Shown piece after piece: positions 25,697-35,373 of a stretch of DNA of 64,000 nucleotides. The stretch's first letter is position 1. The number at the start of each line of letters is the position of its first letter. Where the stretch lies: contig NZ_LMFA01000020.1 in the NCBI RefSeq assembly GCF_001426565.1, positions 256,879 to 320,878 on the forward strand. The letters are read 5' to 3'. The position numbers were made by a program, and so were the translations under genes. The notes beneath the pieces were generated by a model. The model did not search any database. It was not told the origin of the DNA and worked only from the letters and a program-made list of their open reading frames with translations. Source of the stretch: Rhizobium sp. Root482 (GTDB lineage Bacteria > Pseudomonadota > Alphaproteobacteria > Rhizobiales > Rhizobiaceae).

Positions 25697-27376
25697 ATGG
25701 CCGATGTGAAATCCGATATCGAAATAGCCCGTGCCGCGACGAAGAAGCCGATCCTCGACATCGGCGCGAAACTGGGGATTCCGGCGGAAGACCTGCTTCC
25801 CTACGGCCATGACAAGGCAAAGATCAGCGCCGATTTCATCGCCCGGCAGAAGGACAAGCCGAATGGCAAGCTGATCCTGGTCACCGCGATCAACCCGACG
25901 CCGGCCGGCGAGGGCAAGACGACGACCACGGTCGGGCTCGGCGATGGATTGAACCGGATCGGCAAACGGGCCGTCATCTGCATCCGGGAGGCCTCGCTCG
26001 GCCCCTGTTTCGGCGTCAAGGGCGGCGCGGCCGGCGGCGGTTATGCGCAGGTGGTGCCGATGGAGGATATCAATCTCCACTTCACCGGCGATTTCCATGC
26101 CATTACCTCCGCCCATAATCTCCTGTCGGCGCTGATCGACAACCATATCTATTGGGGCAACGAGCAGAATATTGACATCCGCCGCATCGCCTGGCGCCGG
26201 GTCATGGACATGAACGATCGCGGATTGCGCCAGATTGTCGGCTCGCTCGGCGGCGTTGCCAATGGGTTTCCGCGCGAGACCGGTTTCGATATCACCGTGG
26301 CATCGGAGGTGATGGCCATTCTGTGCCTGTCGAGCGACCTCAAGGATCTGGAAAGGCGGCTTGGCGATATCATCATCGCCTATCGGCGCGACCGCACGCC
26401 GGTCTTTGCCCGCGACATCAAGGCGGATGGTGCGATGACCGTGCTTCTCAAGGATGCGATGCAGCCGAACCTCGTCCAGACGCTGGAAAGCAACCCGGCC
26501 TTCGTCCATGGCGGGCCGTTCGCCAATATCGCCCATGGCTGCAATTCCGTCGTGGCAACGACGACGGCGCTCAAGCTGGCGGACTATGTGGTGACGGAGG
26601 CGGGCTTCGGCGCCGATCTCGGGGCGGAGAAATTCTTCGACATCAAATGCCGCAAGGCGGGGCTGAAGCCGGATGCGGCCGTCATTGTCGCCACCGCCCG
26701 GGCGATGAAGATGAACGGCGGAGTGAAGAAGGAAGATCTCGGCGCGGAGAATGTCGAGGCGGTGCGCAAGGGCTGCGCCAATCTCGGCCGCCATGTCCAG
26801 AACGTCAAGAAATTCGGCGTGCCGGTGGTCGTGGCGATCAATCATTTCACCCTCGATACCGAGGCGGAGATCCAGGCGATCAAGGATTTCGTCGCGACGC
26901 TCGGCGCGGAGGCGATCCTGTGCAAGCATTGGGAGAAGGGGTCCGCCGGCATCGAGGACCTAGCCCGCAAGGTGGTTGCATTGGCGGAAGGCGGCAAGTC
27001 GCAGTTCTCGCCGCTCTATCCCGACGACATGCCGCTGTTTCAGAAAATCGAAACCATCGCCAAGGACATCTATCATGCCGGCGAGGTGATCGCCGACAAG
27101 AGCGTGCGCGAGCAGTTGCGGACCTGGGAAGATCAGGGCTACGGCCATCTGCCGATCTGCATGGCCAAGACCCAATATTCGTTCTCGACAGATCCGAACC
27201 TGCGCGGCGCGCCGAGCGGCCATACGGTCCCCGTCCGCGAAGTCCGGCTATCGGCCGGTGCCGGCTTCATCGTCGTCATCACCGGCGAAATCATGACCAT
27301 GCCGGGCCTGCCGAAAATCCCCTCGTCGGAGAGGATATTCCTTAATGATCAGGGCTTCATCGAGGGGCTGTTCTAA
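25697..27376 (+). CDS. fhs: formate--tetrahydrofolate ligase
   Basis: A 559-residue enzyme that joins formate to tetrahydrofolate with ATP, giving 10-formyl-THF for purine and formyl-Met-tRNA synthesis and formate assimilation. It shows the family's P-loop [18 protein letters not shown], the [33 protein letters not shown]-type block (given here only in part), and [12 protein letters not shown] near the end. ATG 25697 is preceded by GGGGAGAGA; the open frame starts earlier at 25415 but that part overlaps the DUF2333 gene. A very strong hairpin follows. Confidence 0.95.
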   Translation: MADVKSDIEIARAATKKPILDIGAKLGIPAEDLLPYGHDKAKISADFIARQKDKPNGKLILVTAINPTPAGEGKTTTTVGLGDGLNRIGKRAVICIREASLGPCFGVKGGAAGGGYAQVVPMEDINLHFTGDFHAITSAHNLLSALIDNHIYWGNEQNIDIRRIAWRRVMDMNDRGLRQIVGSLGGVANGFPRETGFDITVASEVMAILCLSSDLKDLERRLGDIIIAYRRDRTPVFARDIKADGAMTVLLKDAMQPNLVQTLESNPAFVHGGPFANIAHGCNSVVATTTALKLADYVVTEAGFGADLGAEKFFDIKCRKAGLKPDAAVIVATARAMKMNGGVKKEDLGAENVEAVRKGCANLGRHVQNVKKFGVPVVVAINHFTLDTEAEIQAIKDFVATLGAEAILCKHWEKGSAGIEDLARKVVALAEGGKSQFSPLYPDDMPLFQKIETIAKDIYHAGEVIADKSVREQLRTWEDQGYGHLPICMAKTQYSFSTDPNLRGAPSGHTVPVREVRLSAGAGFIVVITGEIMTMPGLPKIPSSERIFLNDQGFIEGLF

Positions 27377-27380
27377 AAGC

Positions 27381-27422
27381 AAGCCGGTCAACACCGCAAA
27401 AACTTGCGGTGTTGACCGGCTT
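27381..27422. terminator. strong bidirectional terminator between fhs and DUF1993 gene
   Basis: AAGCCGGTCAACACCGCAA (27381-27399) and its exact reverse complement (27404-27422) form a 19-base-pair stem with the loop AAAC. It lies between convergent genes, five bases after the fhs stop, and can serve both transcripts. Confidence 0.85.
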
Positions 27423-27456
27423 ATTTGCGCGGTCGGCTGGCGGAGTTCCTACCTGC

Positions 27457-27960
27457 TTAAAGGTCGAAATAATCGGCCTTGCCGATTGCCACGCCTTGGT
27501 TGCGCAGGATGTCATAGGCCGTGGTGACATGGAAGAAGAAGTTCGGTAGCGCGAATTTCAGCAGATAGTCGTCTCCTGTAAAGTTGAACTTCACCTTGCC
27601 GAAAGCGATATTTACATCCCGGCTGTCGCTGTTCTCCAAATCGGACGGCTTGACCGTCTCGAGGAAGGCAATGGTTTTGGCGACGCGCTCGCGAAGCTCG
27701 GTAAACGTCGTCTCCTCATCGGGGAAGCTTGGCGCTGCGACATCGCTCAGACGCCCGATGGCATTCTTCGAGGTATCGCTGACACGCTGGATCTGGCCCG
27801 ATAAAGGCAGCATATCCGGGGCGAGCCGGGCATTGAACAGGTCGTGCAGCGGAATATTCTTTTCAGCCGCGTGCGCTTCCGCCTTGTCAAGAAGTCCGGC
27901 AAGGACGTTGAGCCCACGGATGAAGACGGGAACCGAGAGCTTGTACATGGAAACGGACAT
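27457..27960 (-). CDS. DUF1993 family protein
   Basis: A 167-residue soluble, mainly helical protein. MSVSMYKLSVPVFIRGLNVLAGLLDKAEAHA is the standard opening of DUF1993, and the end with LPNFFFHVTTAYDILRNQGV fits the same family, whose fold is of the DinB-like four-helix type. No biochemical role is established. ATG 27960 is chosen because it gives the family start and AAAGGAAT precedes it; the upstream extension to 27993 is not family-like. Confidence 0.85.
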   Translation of the reverse strand: MSVSMYKLSVPVFIRGLNVLAGLLDKAEAHAAEKNIPLHDLFNARLAPDMLPLSGQIQRVSDTSKNAIGRLSDVAAPSFPDEETTFTELRERVAKTIAFLETVKPSDLENSDSRDVNIAFGKVKFNFTGDDYLLKFALPNFFFHVTTAYDILRNQGVAIGKADYFDL

Positions 27961-28071
27961 GAAAATTCCTTTGTAATCGCGGGGCCGCAACAAGGTTCAA
28001 AACGGCGCGGTCATCAGCAGATGGGGTGTGAACTGGCCTCAAGCAAGACTGCGTTGCGGGCCAAACTAAAG

Positions 28072-28866
28072 TCACCTGCAGTAGCGATAGCCGTTCTTGC
28101 GCTCCAGGACGTCGAAATGCAGATGGTTCTCGTGGGCTTCGTCGCTCCCGGGGTCGAGGACGGTTTCGAAATAGAGGCAGCCTGTCGCCGTCACGGCGCG
28201 CTGGAAGGCGCCGGCAAGCGTCGAATCCTCGTCGCGCGGCTGGATTTCGATCGATGTGCCGCTCTTGAAGGTGAAGGAAGCGATGTCCACGGCATTGCCG
28301 CGCGCATGCTCGGAGATTTTTCCGGTCGTCGCATTGTTGCGTAATCGGCAGACATAGCTCGATGCCTGGTTGACCGAGGTCAGCGGTCCCTCGCTTTCAA
28401 GTGCGGCTTTCGCGGCGGGCAAGACGGCCTCCTTCGTCCAGCGCGCCAGTTCGAGCGCCGTCTCGCAGCGCATCTTGCCTTCCGGCTTCAGGGTGATGCC
28501 GGGAAGGACCGATTGCAGCGACAACGGCCGGTCGATGCCGCAGCCCTTGCCGTCGTCGATCCGTTTCTCTTCCCGGAAACTGGCGCCGATCTCCTTTAAA
28601 GCCGCAAGGCAGGCGGCATGCTCCTTGTCGTTCTCGGGTTCGATGGTGAGCTTGGGCTCAGTCTTTTGCTTTGCCTCCGGCTTCGGCTCCTGCGGCGTTG
28701 GCTTCTCCACCGGGGAAGGCGCCTTGTCGGCATTATCGGCTTTCGGTGGAGATGGCACCGTCTCCGTTTTCACAGGCTTCTTTTCCGGGAGAGGGCCTTT
28801 TTCGGGAAGGCCGGCGCTGGTGAGGACAAGGATCGGCAGCAGGAGGAAGATCAGTCGAAAAGCCAT
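28072..28866 (-). CDS. extensin-like C-terminal domain protein, secreted
   Basis: A 264-residue exported protein. A short signal peptide (FRLIFLLLPILVLTSAG) is followed by a Pro/Lys/Glu-rich linker of about 60 residues and then the extensin-like domain, with CGIDRP near its start, SEHARGNAVDIASF in the middle and HENHLHFDV near the end. The His and Asp residues of the last two motifs resemble the metal site of LAS/peptidase M15-type peptidoglycan enzymes, so a cell-wall role is likely though unproven. Paired cysteines suggest disulphides. GGAG precedes ATG 28866; the frame continues to 28908. Confidence 0.85.
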   Translation of the reverse strand: MAFRLIFLLLPILVLTSAGLPEKGPLPEKKPVKTETVPSPPKADNADKAPSPVEKPTPQEPKPEAKQKTEPKLTIEPENDKEHAACLAALKEIGASFREEKRIDDGKGCGIDRPLSLQSVLPGITLKPEGKMRCETALELARWTKEAVLPAAKAALESEGPLTSVNQASSYVCRLRNNATTGKISEHARGNAVDIASFTFKSGTSIEIQPRDEDSTLAGAFQRAVTATGCLYFETVLDPGSDEAHENHLHFDVLERKNGYRYCR

Positions 28867-29027
28867 GAAGAACTCCGCTTCTGCCGGGGCGGCAGGGTGA
28901 AGGGACAACGCATGAGGGCGGTGCGTGGTTGCATCGCAGGCGGTGAACGATGCGGCACGGATGCGTCGGTTCCAACTGAATGCCCGTCAGCGGCGGCAAA
29001 ACCGGGGCAAATGTGGTTTTTATATGT

Positions 29028-29042
29028 TGACAATTATAGTCA
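29028..29042 (+). promoter_or_regulatory. iron-responsive (RirA/IRO-type) box over the -35 of the haem receptor gene
   Basis: TGA-CAATTATAG-TCA fits the IRO consensus TGA-N9-TCA used by the iron repressor RirA in rhizobia. It overlaps TTGACA (29027-29032), a consensus -35 hexamer, so a bound repressor would block the promoter. It lies about 115 bases before the receptor start codon. A six-base spaced motif is short, so position and overlap carry the weight. Confidence 0.55.
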
Positions 29043-29063
29043 TGTTTAATAGCAAGCTGAGCA

Positions 29064-29083
29064 GGCCGCAATTTTCTGCGGCC
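29064..29083 (+). other. stem-loop in the 5' leader of the haem receptor mRNA
   Basis: GGCCGCA and TGCGGCC form a seven-base-pair stem with loop ATTTTC, about 70 bases before the start codon. It may stabilise the leader or take part in post-transcriptional control; nothing identifies a known riboswitch. Confidence 0.45.
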
Positions 29084-29154
29084 GATACCTAGCCAGCAAT
29101 GGAGCCCATGGGCTCGCCAGCCAGCCCGGTGCAATTTCTCAAAGGACTGGCCCC

Positions 29155-31365
29155 ATGATTACCCGGCATCATCGCTCGGCTCTTTTGGCGTGCGCGACGT
29201 TTTGTTTCGCTGCCTTCCCGCTTCAATCCACCCATGCCCAGCAGGCGGACGACGTGCCGCCGGCGGAAACGCAGAACGGTGCCACCGTCCTGAAAAAGCT
29301 TTCCGTCAGGGCGCCCGTGACCGGCGTTGCCGCCACGCCGCTGGCCAGCGAGACCACGGCCGAGCAAATCCGGGACAACCAGATTTCCAGCTTCGAGGAT
29401 CTGGGCCGAAGCCTGCAGCCGGGCGTCGGGTTTAACCGCGCCAATGGCAGCGTCAATGTTCGCGGGCTGGACGGTCCGCGCGTCCAGACCACCATCGACG
29501 GCATCGTCATTCCCTTTCTCGATGATGGTGCCCGCGATGCGAATGGCGGTATCGACAGCTTCGATTTCGACGCGCTGTCCGCCGCCGATATCGTTCGCGG
29601 TGCGGATTCGAGCCGGGCCGGCGATGGCGCGCTTGGCGGTGCCGTCGTGCTGCGTACGCTGGAGCCGGAAGACCTGATCGGCGAGGGAAAGACCTGGGGC
29701 GGCATCTTCAAGTTCACCTATGACAGCGAAGACAGGAGCTGGGGCACATCGGCCGCGGCTGCAGCCCGCTTCGACAATACCGCCATCCTGTTCCAGGGCG
29801 GCTACAAGAAGGGCCATGAGCGCGACAGCAGCGGCGATGCCGATCTCTACGGTTCGGGCCGCACCGAGCCAAACCCTGCCGATTTCGACCAGAAGAACGT
29901 GCTGGTCAAGGTCAAGCAATATACCGATACCGGCCACATTTTTACCCTGACCGGCGAGCGCTTCGACCGCGACAAGGATATCGATCTCAGGCATCTGCAA
30001 TTCAACAATTTCGCGCCGAACGGCCTAGATGGCATAGAGACCGTGAAACGTGACCGCATTTCCTTGAACTACGAGTTCGAGGCGACCGACGAAGGCGCCT
30101 TGATCGACGCCGCCAATGCGGTTTTCTACTGGCAGGACCTGGTGCGCGAAAGCGGCAGCAGCGGTTATCGGGTCAAAAGCCCCATCGGCGACTATTCGCG
30201 GTTGAGCGAAGTCGAGAATCGCTCCTTCGGCGGCGCCGGCTATGCCGAGAAGGGCTTCGATACCGGACGCCTGCATCACACCGTCCGTCTTGGCGGCGAT
30301 TTCTCCATCGGCACGACCAGCCAGTATTCTTCCGGACGAGACAATTGCCCGGCCGGGCCGCTCCCGCCCTTCGATCCCTGCAACTTCCTTCATACCAATC
30401 AGGCGGATATGCCTGATGTCGATACCAAGAAGTTCGGCATCTATCTCGAAGACGAGATCGCCTTCGGTGACAGCGCTTTCTCGCTGACGCCGGGCCTGCG
30501 CTACGACTGGTACGACCAGTCGCCGCAGGAGACCCCCGCCTATACCAGCAATCCGAACTATGACGGCATGCCGCCGGGCCAGAATGGCGAGGCCTTCTCG
30601 CCCAAGCTGCTCGCCAAATACCAGGCGGCGCCGGACGTGGAACTGTTTGCACAATGGGCGATGGCTTTCCGTTCTCCGACGGCCACCGAGCTCTATCTCG
30701 ATTACGGCGCGCCCGGCACCTATCTCAGGATCGGCAATCCCAATCTGAGGCCGGAAACCAGCAATGGTTTCGAAATCGGCGCCAATCTCGGCGACGAGGA
30801 TTTCGGCGGTCGGATTACCGGCTTCTACAATCGCTATCGTGATTTCATCGACACGGAAGCCGTCCCAGGCTTCGATCCGACCTATCCCTTCGGCATCACG
30901 CGCAGCATCAACCGCGACCGGGTGCGCATCTACGGCGTCGAGCTTTCCGCTTACAAACGCTTCGACAATGGCTTCCACATCAACGGCTCGCTGACCTATG
31001 CCGATGGTGAGGATCTGACCACCAATGTGAAGCTCGGCTCGGTGGCGCCCCTGAAAGGCGTGATCGGCGCGGGATATGCAACCGATACCTGGGGCGCCGA
31101 CGTCACCTTCATCGCGGCCAAGTCGGTCTCGCAGAACAGCGACGCGACGCTCAAGGCGCCCGGATATGGCATCGTCGATCTCACCGGCTGGTGGAAGCCG
31201 GAACAGGTCGAGGGCCTTGCCGTGCGGGCAGGGGTCTACAACCTGTTCGACAAGGAATATTACGACGCCGTCAATGTTCGCGACGCCGTGCTTTCCAGCG
31301 CCGGACAATCCTATTTCTCCGAGCCGGGGCGCACCTTCAAGCTGTCGCTGACGCAAAGGTTCTAA
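29155..31365 (+). CDS. shmR: TonB-dependent haem/haemoglobin receptor (ShmR/HmuR type)
   Basis: A 736-residue outer-membrane receptor. A signal peptide ending THA is followed by a plug domain (ISSFEDLGRSLQPGVGFNRANGSVNVRGLDG) and a 22-strand-type barrel ending in aromatic Phe (SLTQRF). The barrel has AFRSPTATELY and GNPNLRPETSN, the FRAP- and NPNL-like boxes of bacterial haem receptors with the intervening region where a haem-ligand histidine usually lies. This fits ShmR of S. meliloti, which takes up haem or haemoglobin iron with TonB energy. An iron box in the promoter supports iron repression. The hmuTUV transporter is not in the window. Confidence 0.85.
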   Translation: MITRHHRSALLACATFCFAAFPLQSTHAQQADDVPPAETQNGATVLKKLSVRAPVTGVAATPLASETTAEQIRDNQISSFEDLGRSLQPGVGFNRANGSVNVRGLDGPRVQTTIDGIVIPFLDDGARDANGGIDSFDFDALSAADIVRGADSSRAGDGALGGAVVLRTLEPEDLIGEGKTWGGIFKFTYDSEDRSWGTSAAAAARFDNTAILFQGGYKKGHERDSSGDADLYGSGRTEPNPADFDQKNVLVKVKQYTDTGHIFTLTGERFDRDKDIDLRHLQFNNFAPNGLDGIETVKRDRISLNYEFEATDEGALIDAANAVFYWQDLVRESGSSGYRVKSPIGDYSRLSEVENRSFGGAGYAEKGFDTGRLHHTVRLGGDFSIGTTSQYSSGRDNCPAGPLPPFDPCNFLHTNQADMPDVDTKKFGIYLEDEIAFGDSAFSLTPGLRYDWYDQSPQETPAYTSNPNYDGMPPGQNGEAFSPKLLAKYQAAPDVELFAQWAMAFRSPTATELYLDYGAPGTYLRIGNPNLRPETSNGFEIGANLGDEDFGGRITGFYNRYRDFIDTEAVPGFDPTYPFGITRSINRDRVRIYGVELSAYKRFDNGFHINGSLTYADGEDLTTNVKLGSVAPLKGVIGAGYATDTWGADVTFIAAKSVSQNSDATLKAPGYGIVDLTGWWKPEQVEGLAVRAGVYNLFDKEYYDAVNVRDAVLSSAGQSYFSEPGRTFKLSLTQRF

Positions 31366-31382
31366 GCCGTGCCGATTTCTCG

Positions 31383-31415
31383 CCCGTGGCGCTTGCGCAA
31401 TCTCGCGTCACGGGC
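31383..31415 (+). terminator. possible terminator between shmR and trpL
   Basis: GCCCGTG-GCGC and GCGT-CACGGGC can form an eleven-base-pair stem (one G-U pair) just after the haem receptor stop. There is no T run, so it may instead be part of the trp leader region. Confidence 0.35.
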
Positions 31416-31428
31416 TAACAATTCCGCG

Positions 31429-31473
31429 ATGACACAGGCACGCAACATTTCGATCTGGTGGTGGGCTCGCTAA
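31429..31473 (+). CDS. trpL: trp operon leader peptide
   Basis: A 14-residue frame, MTQARNISIWWWAR, with three consecutive Trp codons. It is close to the known rhizobial trpL leader peptide. Stalling of the ribosome at the UGG codons when charged Trp-tRNA is scarce lets the antiterminator form and trpE be transcribed. The leader RNA and the peptide of S. meliloti have also been reported to act in trans. The peptide is too short for standard gene calling. Confidence 0.9.
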   Translation: MTQARNISIWWWAR

Positions 31474-31506
31474 GGCGGCCTTGACCAGTCATGCGTGATT
31501 GAGACC

Positions 31507-31537
31507 AAAAGCCGCCCGGATTTCGAGGCGGCTTTTT
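31507..31537 (+). terminator. trp attenuator terminator
   Basis: AAAAGCCGCC and GGCGGCTTTTT form the terminator stem with a T run, 34 bases after trpL. GGCGGC right after the trpL stop (31474-31479) can pair with GCCGCC (31511-31516) instead, which is the antiterminator that would free the downstream arm. Confidence 0.88.
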
Positions 31538-31578
31538 GTATTCCGCCACGGATATGACGGGCTTCAACGGAGCGAAAC

Positions 31579-33768
31579 ATGGCGACGACAATTCTTGCAG
31601 ACGGCGCGGAAGCCTATGTCACCAAGGGCGGTATTTCCGTTGCCCGTAAGCGGCGCGAAGCGCCCTATGGCGATGCGATTTCCAGCTATGTCGACAGGCT
31701 CGACGAGCGCCGCGGCGCGGTATTTTCCTCCAATTACGAATATCCGGGCCGCTATACGCGCTGGGATACGGCGATCATCGATCCGCCGCTCGCGATTTCC
31801 TCCTTCGGCCGTTCCCTCTGGATCGAGGCCTATAACGAGCGTGGCGAGGCCTTGCTGGCTATGGTTTCGGCGCATCTGGCCGGTGTTGTCGATATTACGC
31901 TCGGCACTTCCAGCGCCCGCCGCCTGGACTTGACGATCAACAATCCGGACCGGGTGTTCACCGAGGAGGAGCGCTCGAAGATCCCGACGGTCTTCACCGT
32001 GCTGCGCGCCGTCACCAGCCTGTTCTTTTCATCCGAGGATGCCAATCTCGGGCTTTACGGCGCCTTCGGCTATGATCTCGCCTTCCAGTTCGATGCGATC
32101 GACCTGAAGCTCAAGCGCCCCGACGACCAGCGCGACATGGTGCTCTTCCTGCCCGATGAGATCCTGGTGGTCGACCACTATGCCGCCAAGGCCTGGATCG
32201 ACCGCTACGACTTCGCCAAGGGCGATCTCACGACCCGTGACAAGGCCGGCGATATCGCGCCGGAGCCGTTCCGCACGGTCGACAGCATTCCGCCGCATGG
32301 CGATCACCGGCCGGGCGAATATGCCGAGCTTGTTACGAAGGCCAAGGAGAGTTTCCGGCGCGGCGACCTGTTCGAGGTGGTGCCGGGGCAGAAATTCTTC
32401 GAGCGCTGCGAAAGCAAGCCGTCGGAAATCTCCAACCGGCTGAAGGCGATCAATCCCTCGCCCTATTCCTTTTTCATCAATCTGGGCAATCAGGAATATC
32501 TGGTCGGCGCCTCGCCGGAAATGTTCGTGCGCGTCTCCGGCCGGCGCATCGAGACCTGCCCGATCTCCGGCACGATCAAGCGCGGCGACGATCCGATCGC
32601 CGATTCCGAACAGATTCTCAAGCTGCTGAATTCCAAGAAGGACGAGTCGGAGCTGACCATGTGCTCCGACGTCGATCGCAACGACAAGAGCCGCGTCTGC
32701 GTGCCCGGATCGGTGAAGGTCATCGGCCGCCGTCAGATCGAGATGTATTCGCGGCTGATCCACACCGTCGATCACATTGAGGGCCGGCTGCGCGACGACA
32801 TGGATGCTTTCGACGGGTTCCTGTCCCATGCCTGGGCGGTCACCGTCACCGGCGCGCCGAAACTCTGGGCCATGCGTTTCATCGAAAGCCATGAAAAAAG
32901 TCCGCGGGCCTGGTATGGTGGGGCGATCGGCATGGTCGGCTTCAATGGCGACATGAACACCGGCCTGACGCTGCGTACCATCCGCATCAAGGACGGCATC
33001 GCCGAGGTGCGGGCCGGCGCCACACTGCTCAACGACAGCAACCCGGAAGAAGAAGAAGCCGAAACCGAACTGAAGGCCTCCGCCATGATCTCAGCGATCC
33101 GCGACGCAAAATCCGCAAACAGCCGTGGAACCGGCCGCGACGTCGCCTCCGTCGGCATGGGCGTCAACATCCTGCTCGTCGATCACGAGGACAGTTTCGT
33201 CCACACGCTGGCCAATTATTTCCGCCAGACGGGTGCTGCCGTGACCACGGTGCGCTCGCCTGTCGCCGAGGAGATCTTCGACCGGGTAAAGCCCGACCTC
33301 GTCGTCCTGTCGCCCGGTCCGGGCATGCCGAAGGATTTCGATTGCAAGGCGACGATTACCAAGGCGCGCGCCCGCAACCTGCCGATCTTCGGTGTCTGCC
33401 TGGGCCTGCAGGCACTTGCCGAAGCCTATGGTGGGGACCTGCGCCAGCTGGCCGTGCCCATGCATGGCAAGCCCTCGCGCATTCGAGTGCTCGAGCCCGG
33501 CATCGTCTTTTCCGGTCTCGGCAAGGAGGTGACCGTCGGGCGCTACCATTCGATCTTCGCCGATCCATCGACCCTGCCACGCGATTTTACCATCACCGCC
33601 GAAAGCGACGACGGCACGATCATGGGCATCGAGCACACGAAAGAACCGATCGCGGCTGTGCAATTCCATCCGGAATCGATTATGACGCTCGGCGGCGATG
33701 CCGGCATGCGAATGATCGAGAATGTGGTGGCGCATCTTGCGCGGCGGGTAAAGACCAGGGCCGCCTGA
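31579..33768 (+). CDS. trpE: anthranilate synthase, fused TrpE-TrpG
   Basis: A 729-residue fusion that makes anthranilate from chorismate and glutamine, the first step of tryptophan synthesis. The N-terminal TrpE part (to about 515) ends with [11 protein letters not shown] and [18 protein letters not shown], typical chorismate-binding motifs; the C-terminal TrpG part (from about 530) has [14 protein letters not shown], the catalytic cysteine in GVCLGLQ and the His-Glu pair in FHPESIM. The fused form is characteristic of rhizobia and relatives. Transcription is attenuated by the trpL leader and a terminator follows the gene. Confidence 0.97.
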   Translation: MATTILADGAEAYVTKGGISVARKRREAPYGDAISSYVDRLDERRGAVFSSNYEYPGRYTRWDTAIIDPPLAISSFGRSLWIEAYNERGEALLAMVSAHLAGVVDITLGTSSARRLDLTINNPDRVFTEEERSKIPTVFTVLRAVTSLFFSSEDANLGLYGAFGYDLAFQFDAIDLKLKRPDDQRDMVLFLPDEILVVDHYAAKAWIDRYDFAKGDLTTRDKAGDIAPEPFRTVDSIPPHGDHRPGEYAELVTKAKESFRRGDLFEVVPGQKFFERCESKPSEISNRLKAINPSPYSFFINLGNQEYLVGASPEMFVRVSGRRIETCPISGTIKRGDDPIADSEQILKLLNSKKDESELTMCSDVDRNDKSRVCVPGSVKVIGRRQIEMYSRLIHTVDHIEGRLRDDMDAFDGFLSHAWAVTVTGAPKLWAMRFIESHEKSPRAWYGGAIGMVGFNGDMNTGLTLRTIRIKDGIAEVRAGATLLNDSNPEEEEAETELKASAMISAIRDAKSANSRGTGRDVASVGMGVNILLVDHEDSFVHTLANYFRQTGAAVTTVRSPVAEEIFDRVKPDLVVLSPGPGMPKDFDCKATITKARARNLPIFGVCLGLQALAEAYGGDLRQLAVPMHGKPSRIRVLEPGIVFSGLGKEVTVGRYHSIFADPSTLPRDFTITAESDDGTIMGIEHTKEPIAAVQFHPESIMTLGGDAGMRMIENVVAHLARRVKTRAA

Positions 33769-33790
33769 ACGATCGGGACGCGCGCACTCA

Positions 33791-33823
33791 CCGCCGTGCC
33801 CGAAAGGTGCGGCGGTTTTTTTT
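33791..33823 (+). terminator. terminator of trpE(G)
   Basis: CCGCCGTGCC pairs with GGTGCGGCGG (two G-U pairs) around a CGAAA loop and is followed by eight T residues, 22 bases after the trpE stop. Confidence 0.9.
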
Positions 33824-33842
33824 ATTGGAATGGAGGCCAGCG

Positions 33843-34769
33843 ATGGCAACTGAAAAAATCCGCCGCGCCAGGGCGCAGCGGCTGGCCTTCTGGGGCATCC
33901 CGCTGTCGATTGTGGTGCTGGGGCTGAAACTGCTCGCCTGGCGGGTCACGGGGTCGGTGGCACTGCTGTCCGACGGCCTGGAATCGATCGTCAACGTCAT
34001 CGCCGCCATCGTCGCCTTCGTCGTCATTGGTTATGCGGCCAAGCCGGCCGATGCCGATCATCCCTTCGGGCATCACAAGGCGGAATATATCTCGGCCGTC
34101 ATCGAGGGCGTGCTGATCGTCGTGGCTGCGTTGCTCATCCTGCGCGAGGCCGTTCCCGCCGTTCTGTCGCCGCGTTTGCCGAATGCGCCGGTGCTGGGGC
34201 TCGCCATCAATTTTCTGGCAGGCGTGATCAATGCGGTCTGGGCCTATGTGCTGATCCGGGCCGGAAAAGCCTGCCGCTCCCCGGCGCTGACGGCGGACGG
34301 GCATCATATCCTTTCCGACGTGGTGACCTCCATCGGCGTTCTGGTCGGCCTCGGACTGGCGTTCACCACCGGCTATGCGGTGCTCGATCCGCTGCTGGCG
34401 CTCCTCGTTGCCTGCAATATTCTCTATCAGGGCGGCAAGGTGATCATGCGTTCGGTCGATGGCCTGATGGACCGGGCTGTCTCGTCCGACGAGGAGGCCG
34501 CCATCAAGGAGGCGATCGCCGCCCACGCGGCCGGCTCGCTCGGCGTCCATGATCTGAAGACGCGTCAGGCAGGGCCGGCGATCTTTGTCGATTTTCACAT
34601 GGTCGTTCCGGCGAGCATGGCGGTCGGCGAGGCGCACGACATTTGCGACCGGCTGGAAGATTCCATCCGCGAGGTCAATCCAGGTGCAAGAATAACCATC
34701 CATGTCGAGCCGGAAGGCGAGAAGGCGCATGGCATAAGGGTCAAGGTGATCGAAGGAATGAAGAGATGA
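33843..34769 (+). CDS. cation diffusion facilitator (CDF) family metal exporter
   Basis: A 308-residue inner-membrane metal/proton antiporter with six predicted helices and a C-terminal cytoplasmic domain. Helix II carries [11 protein letters not shown] and helix [11 protein letters not shown], supplying the aspartates of the transport site, and the loop [11 protein letters not shown] is the classic CDF sequence. The helix V pattern (His-x3-Asp) occurs in Zn/Cd exporters, whereas Mn exporters (as EmfA) usually have Asp-x3-Asp, so Zn-type or Fe transport is more likely. GGAGG precedes the ATG. It overlaps queF by four bases (ATGA), an unexpected but tight pairing. Confidence 0.88.
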   Translation: MATEKIRRARAQRLAFWGIPLSIVVLGLKLLAWRVTGSVALLSDGLESIVNVIAAIVAFVVIGYAAKPADADHPFGHHKAEYISAVIEGVLIVVAALLILREAVPAVLSPRLPNAPVLGLAINFLAGVINAVWAYVLIRAGKACRSPALTADGHHILSDVVTSIGVLVGLGLAFTTGYAVLDPLLALLVACNILYQGGKVIMRSVDGLMDRAVSSDEEAAIKEAIAAHAAGSLGVHDLKTRQAGPAIFVDFHMVVPASMAVGEAHDICDRLEDSIREVNPGARITIHVEPEGEKAHGIRVKVIEGMKR

Positions 34770-35230
34770 CGCAAACCGATGTTTCGGGGCTTTCCCAGCT
34801 TGGCCGGGCGGTGGCGACGCCTCGAAATCCGCAGGAGGCCGTGCTCGAGCGCGTGCCGACCAGCCATGCCGGGACCGATTTCGTCGTGCGCTTCACCGCG
34901 CCCGAATTCACCTCGCTCTGCCCGATGACCGGCCAGCCGGATTTCGCCCATATCGTCATCGACTATGTGCCGGACGGCTGGCTGGTCGAATCGAAATCGC
35001 TGAAACTCTATCTGCATTCCTTCCGCGACCACGGCGCCTTCCATGAGGATTGCACGATCGATATCGCCCGGCGCCTTGTCGATCTGCTTGCGCCCAAATG
35101 GCTGCGGATCGGTGCCTACTGGTATCCGCGCGGCGGTATTCCGATCGATGTCTTCTGGCAGACGGGAAAACCGCCCGAGGATCTGTGGCTGCCGGACCAG
35201 GGCGTCGCGCCCTATCGCGGCCGCGGCTGA
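34766..35230 (+). CDS. queF: NADPH-dependent preQ0 reductase QueF
   Basis: A 154-residue unimodular (short) QueF that reduces 7-cyano-7-deazaguanine to preQ1 in queuosine synthesis. The nucleophilic Cys is in [15 protein letters not shown], followed by [20 protein letters not shown], the NADPH and substrate motif with the catalytic Glu and Asp. Length fits the YkvM-type subfamily. Translation is coupled to the CDF gene by a four-base overlap. Other queuosine genes are not nearby. Confidence 0.95.
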   Translation: MTQTDVSGLSQLGRAVATPRNPQEAVLERVPTSHAGTDFVVRFTAPEFTSLCPMTGQPDFAHIVIDYVPDGWLVESKSLKLYLHSFRDHGAFHEDCTIDIARRLVDLLAPKWLRIGAYWYPRGGIPIDVFWQTGKPPEDLWLPDQGVAPYRGRG

Positions 35231-35373
35231 GATTGCCGCCGATCTTTACCATGCCGCAAGACCGTCTGTGTTTGGCCTTTCGCCGGCATCCGCTTTTGTT
35301 GCATTGTTTTCACAGTCGAGTCGCCTTATCTGACAGCGGCAGGACATTTGATTTATTTTGCGGGAGACTTCGC

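Noticed and set aside
29064-29083. Leader hairpin of shmR as an intrinsic terminator.
   Set aside because: No T run follows it and it lies before the gene it would have to stop.
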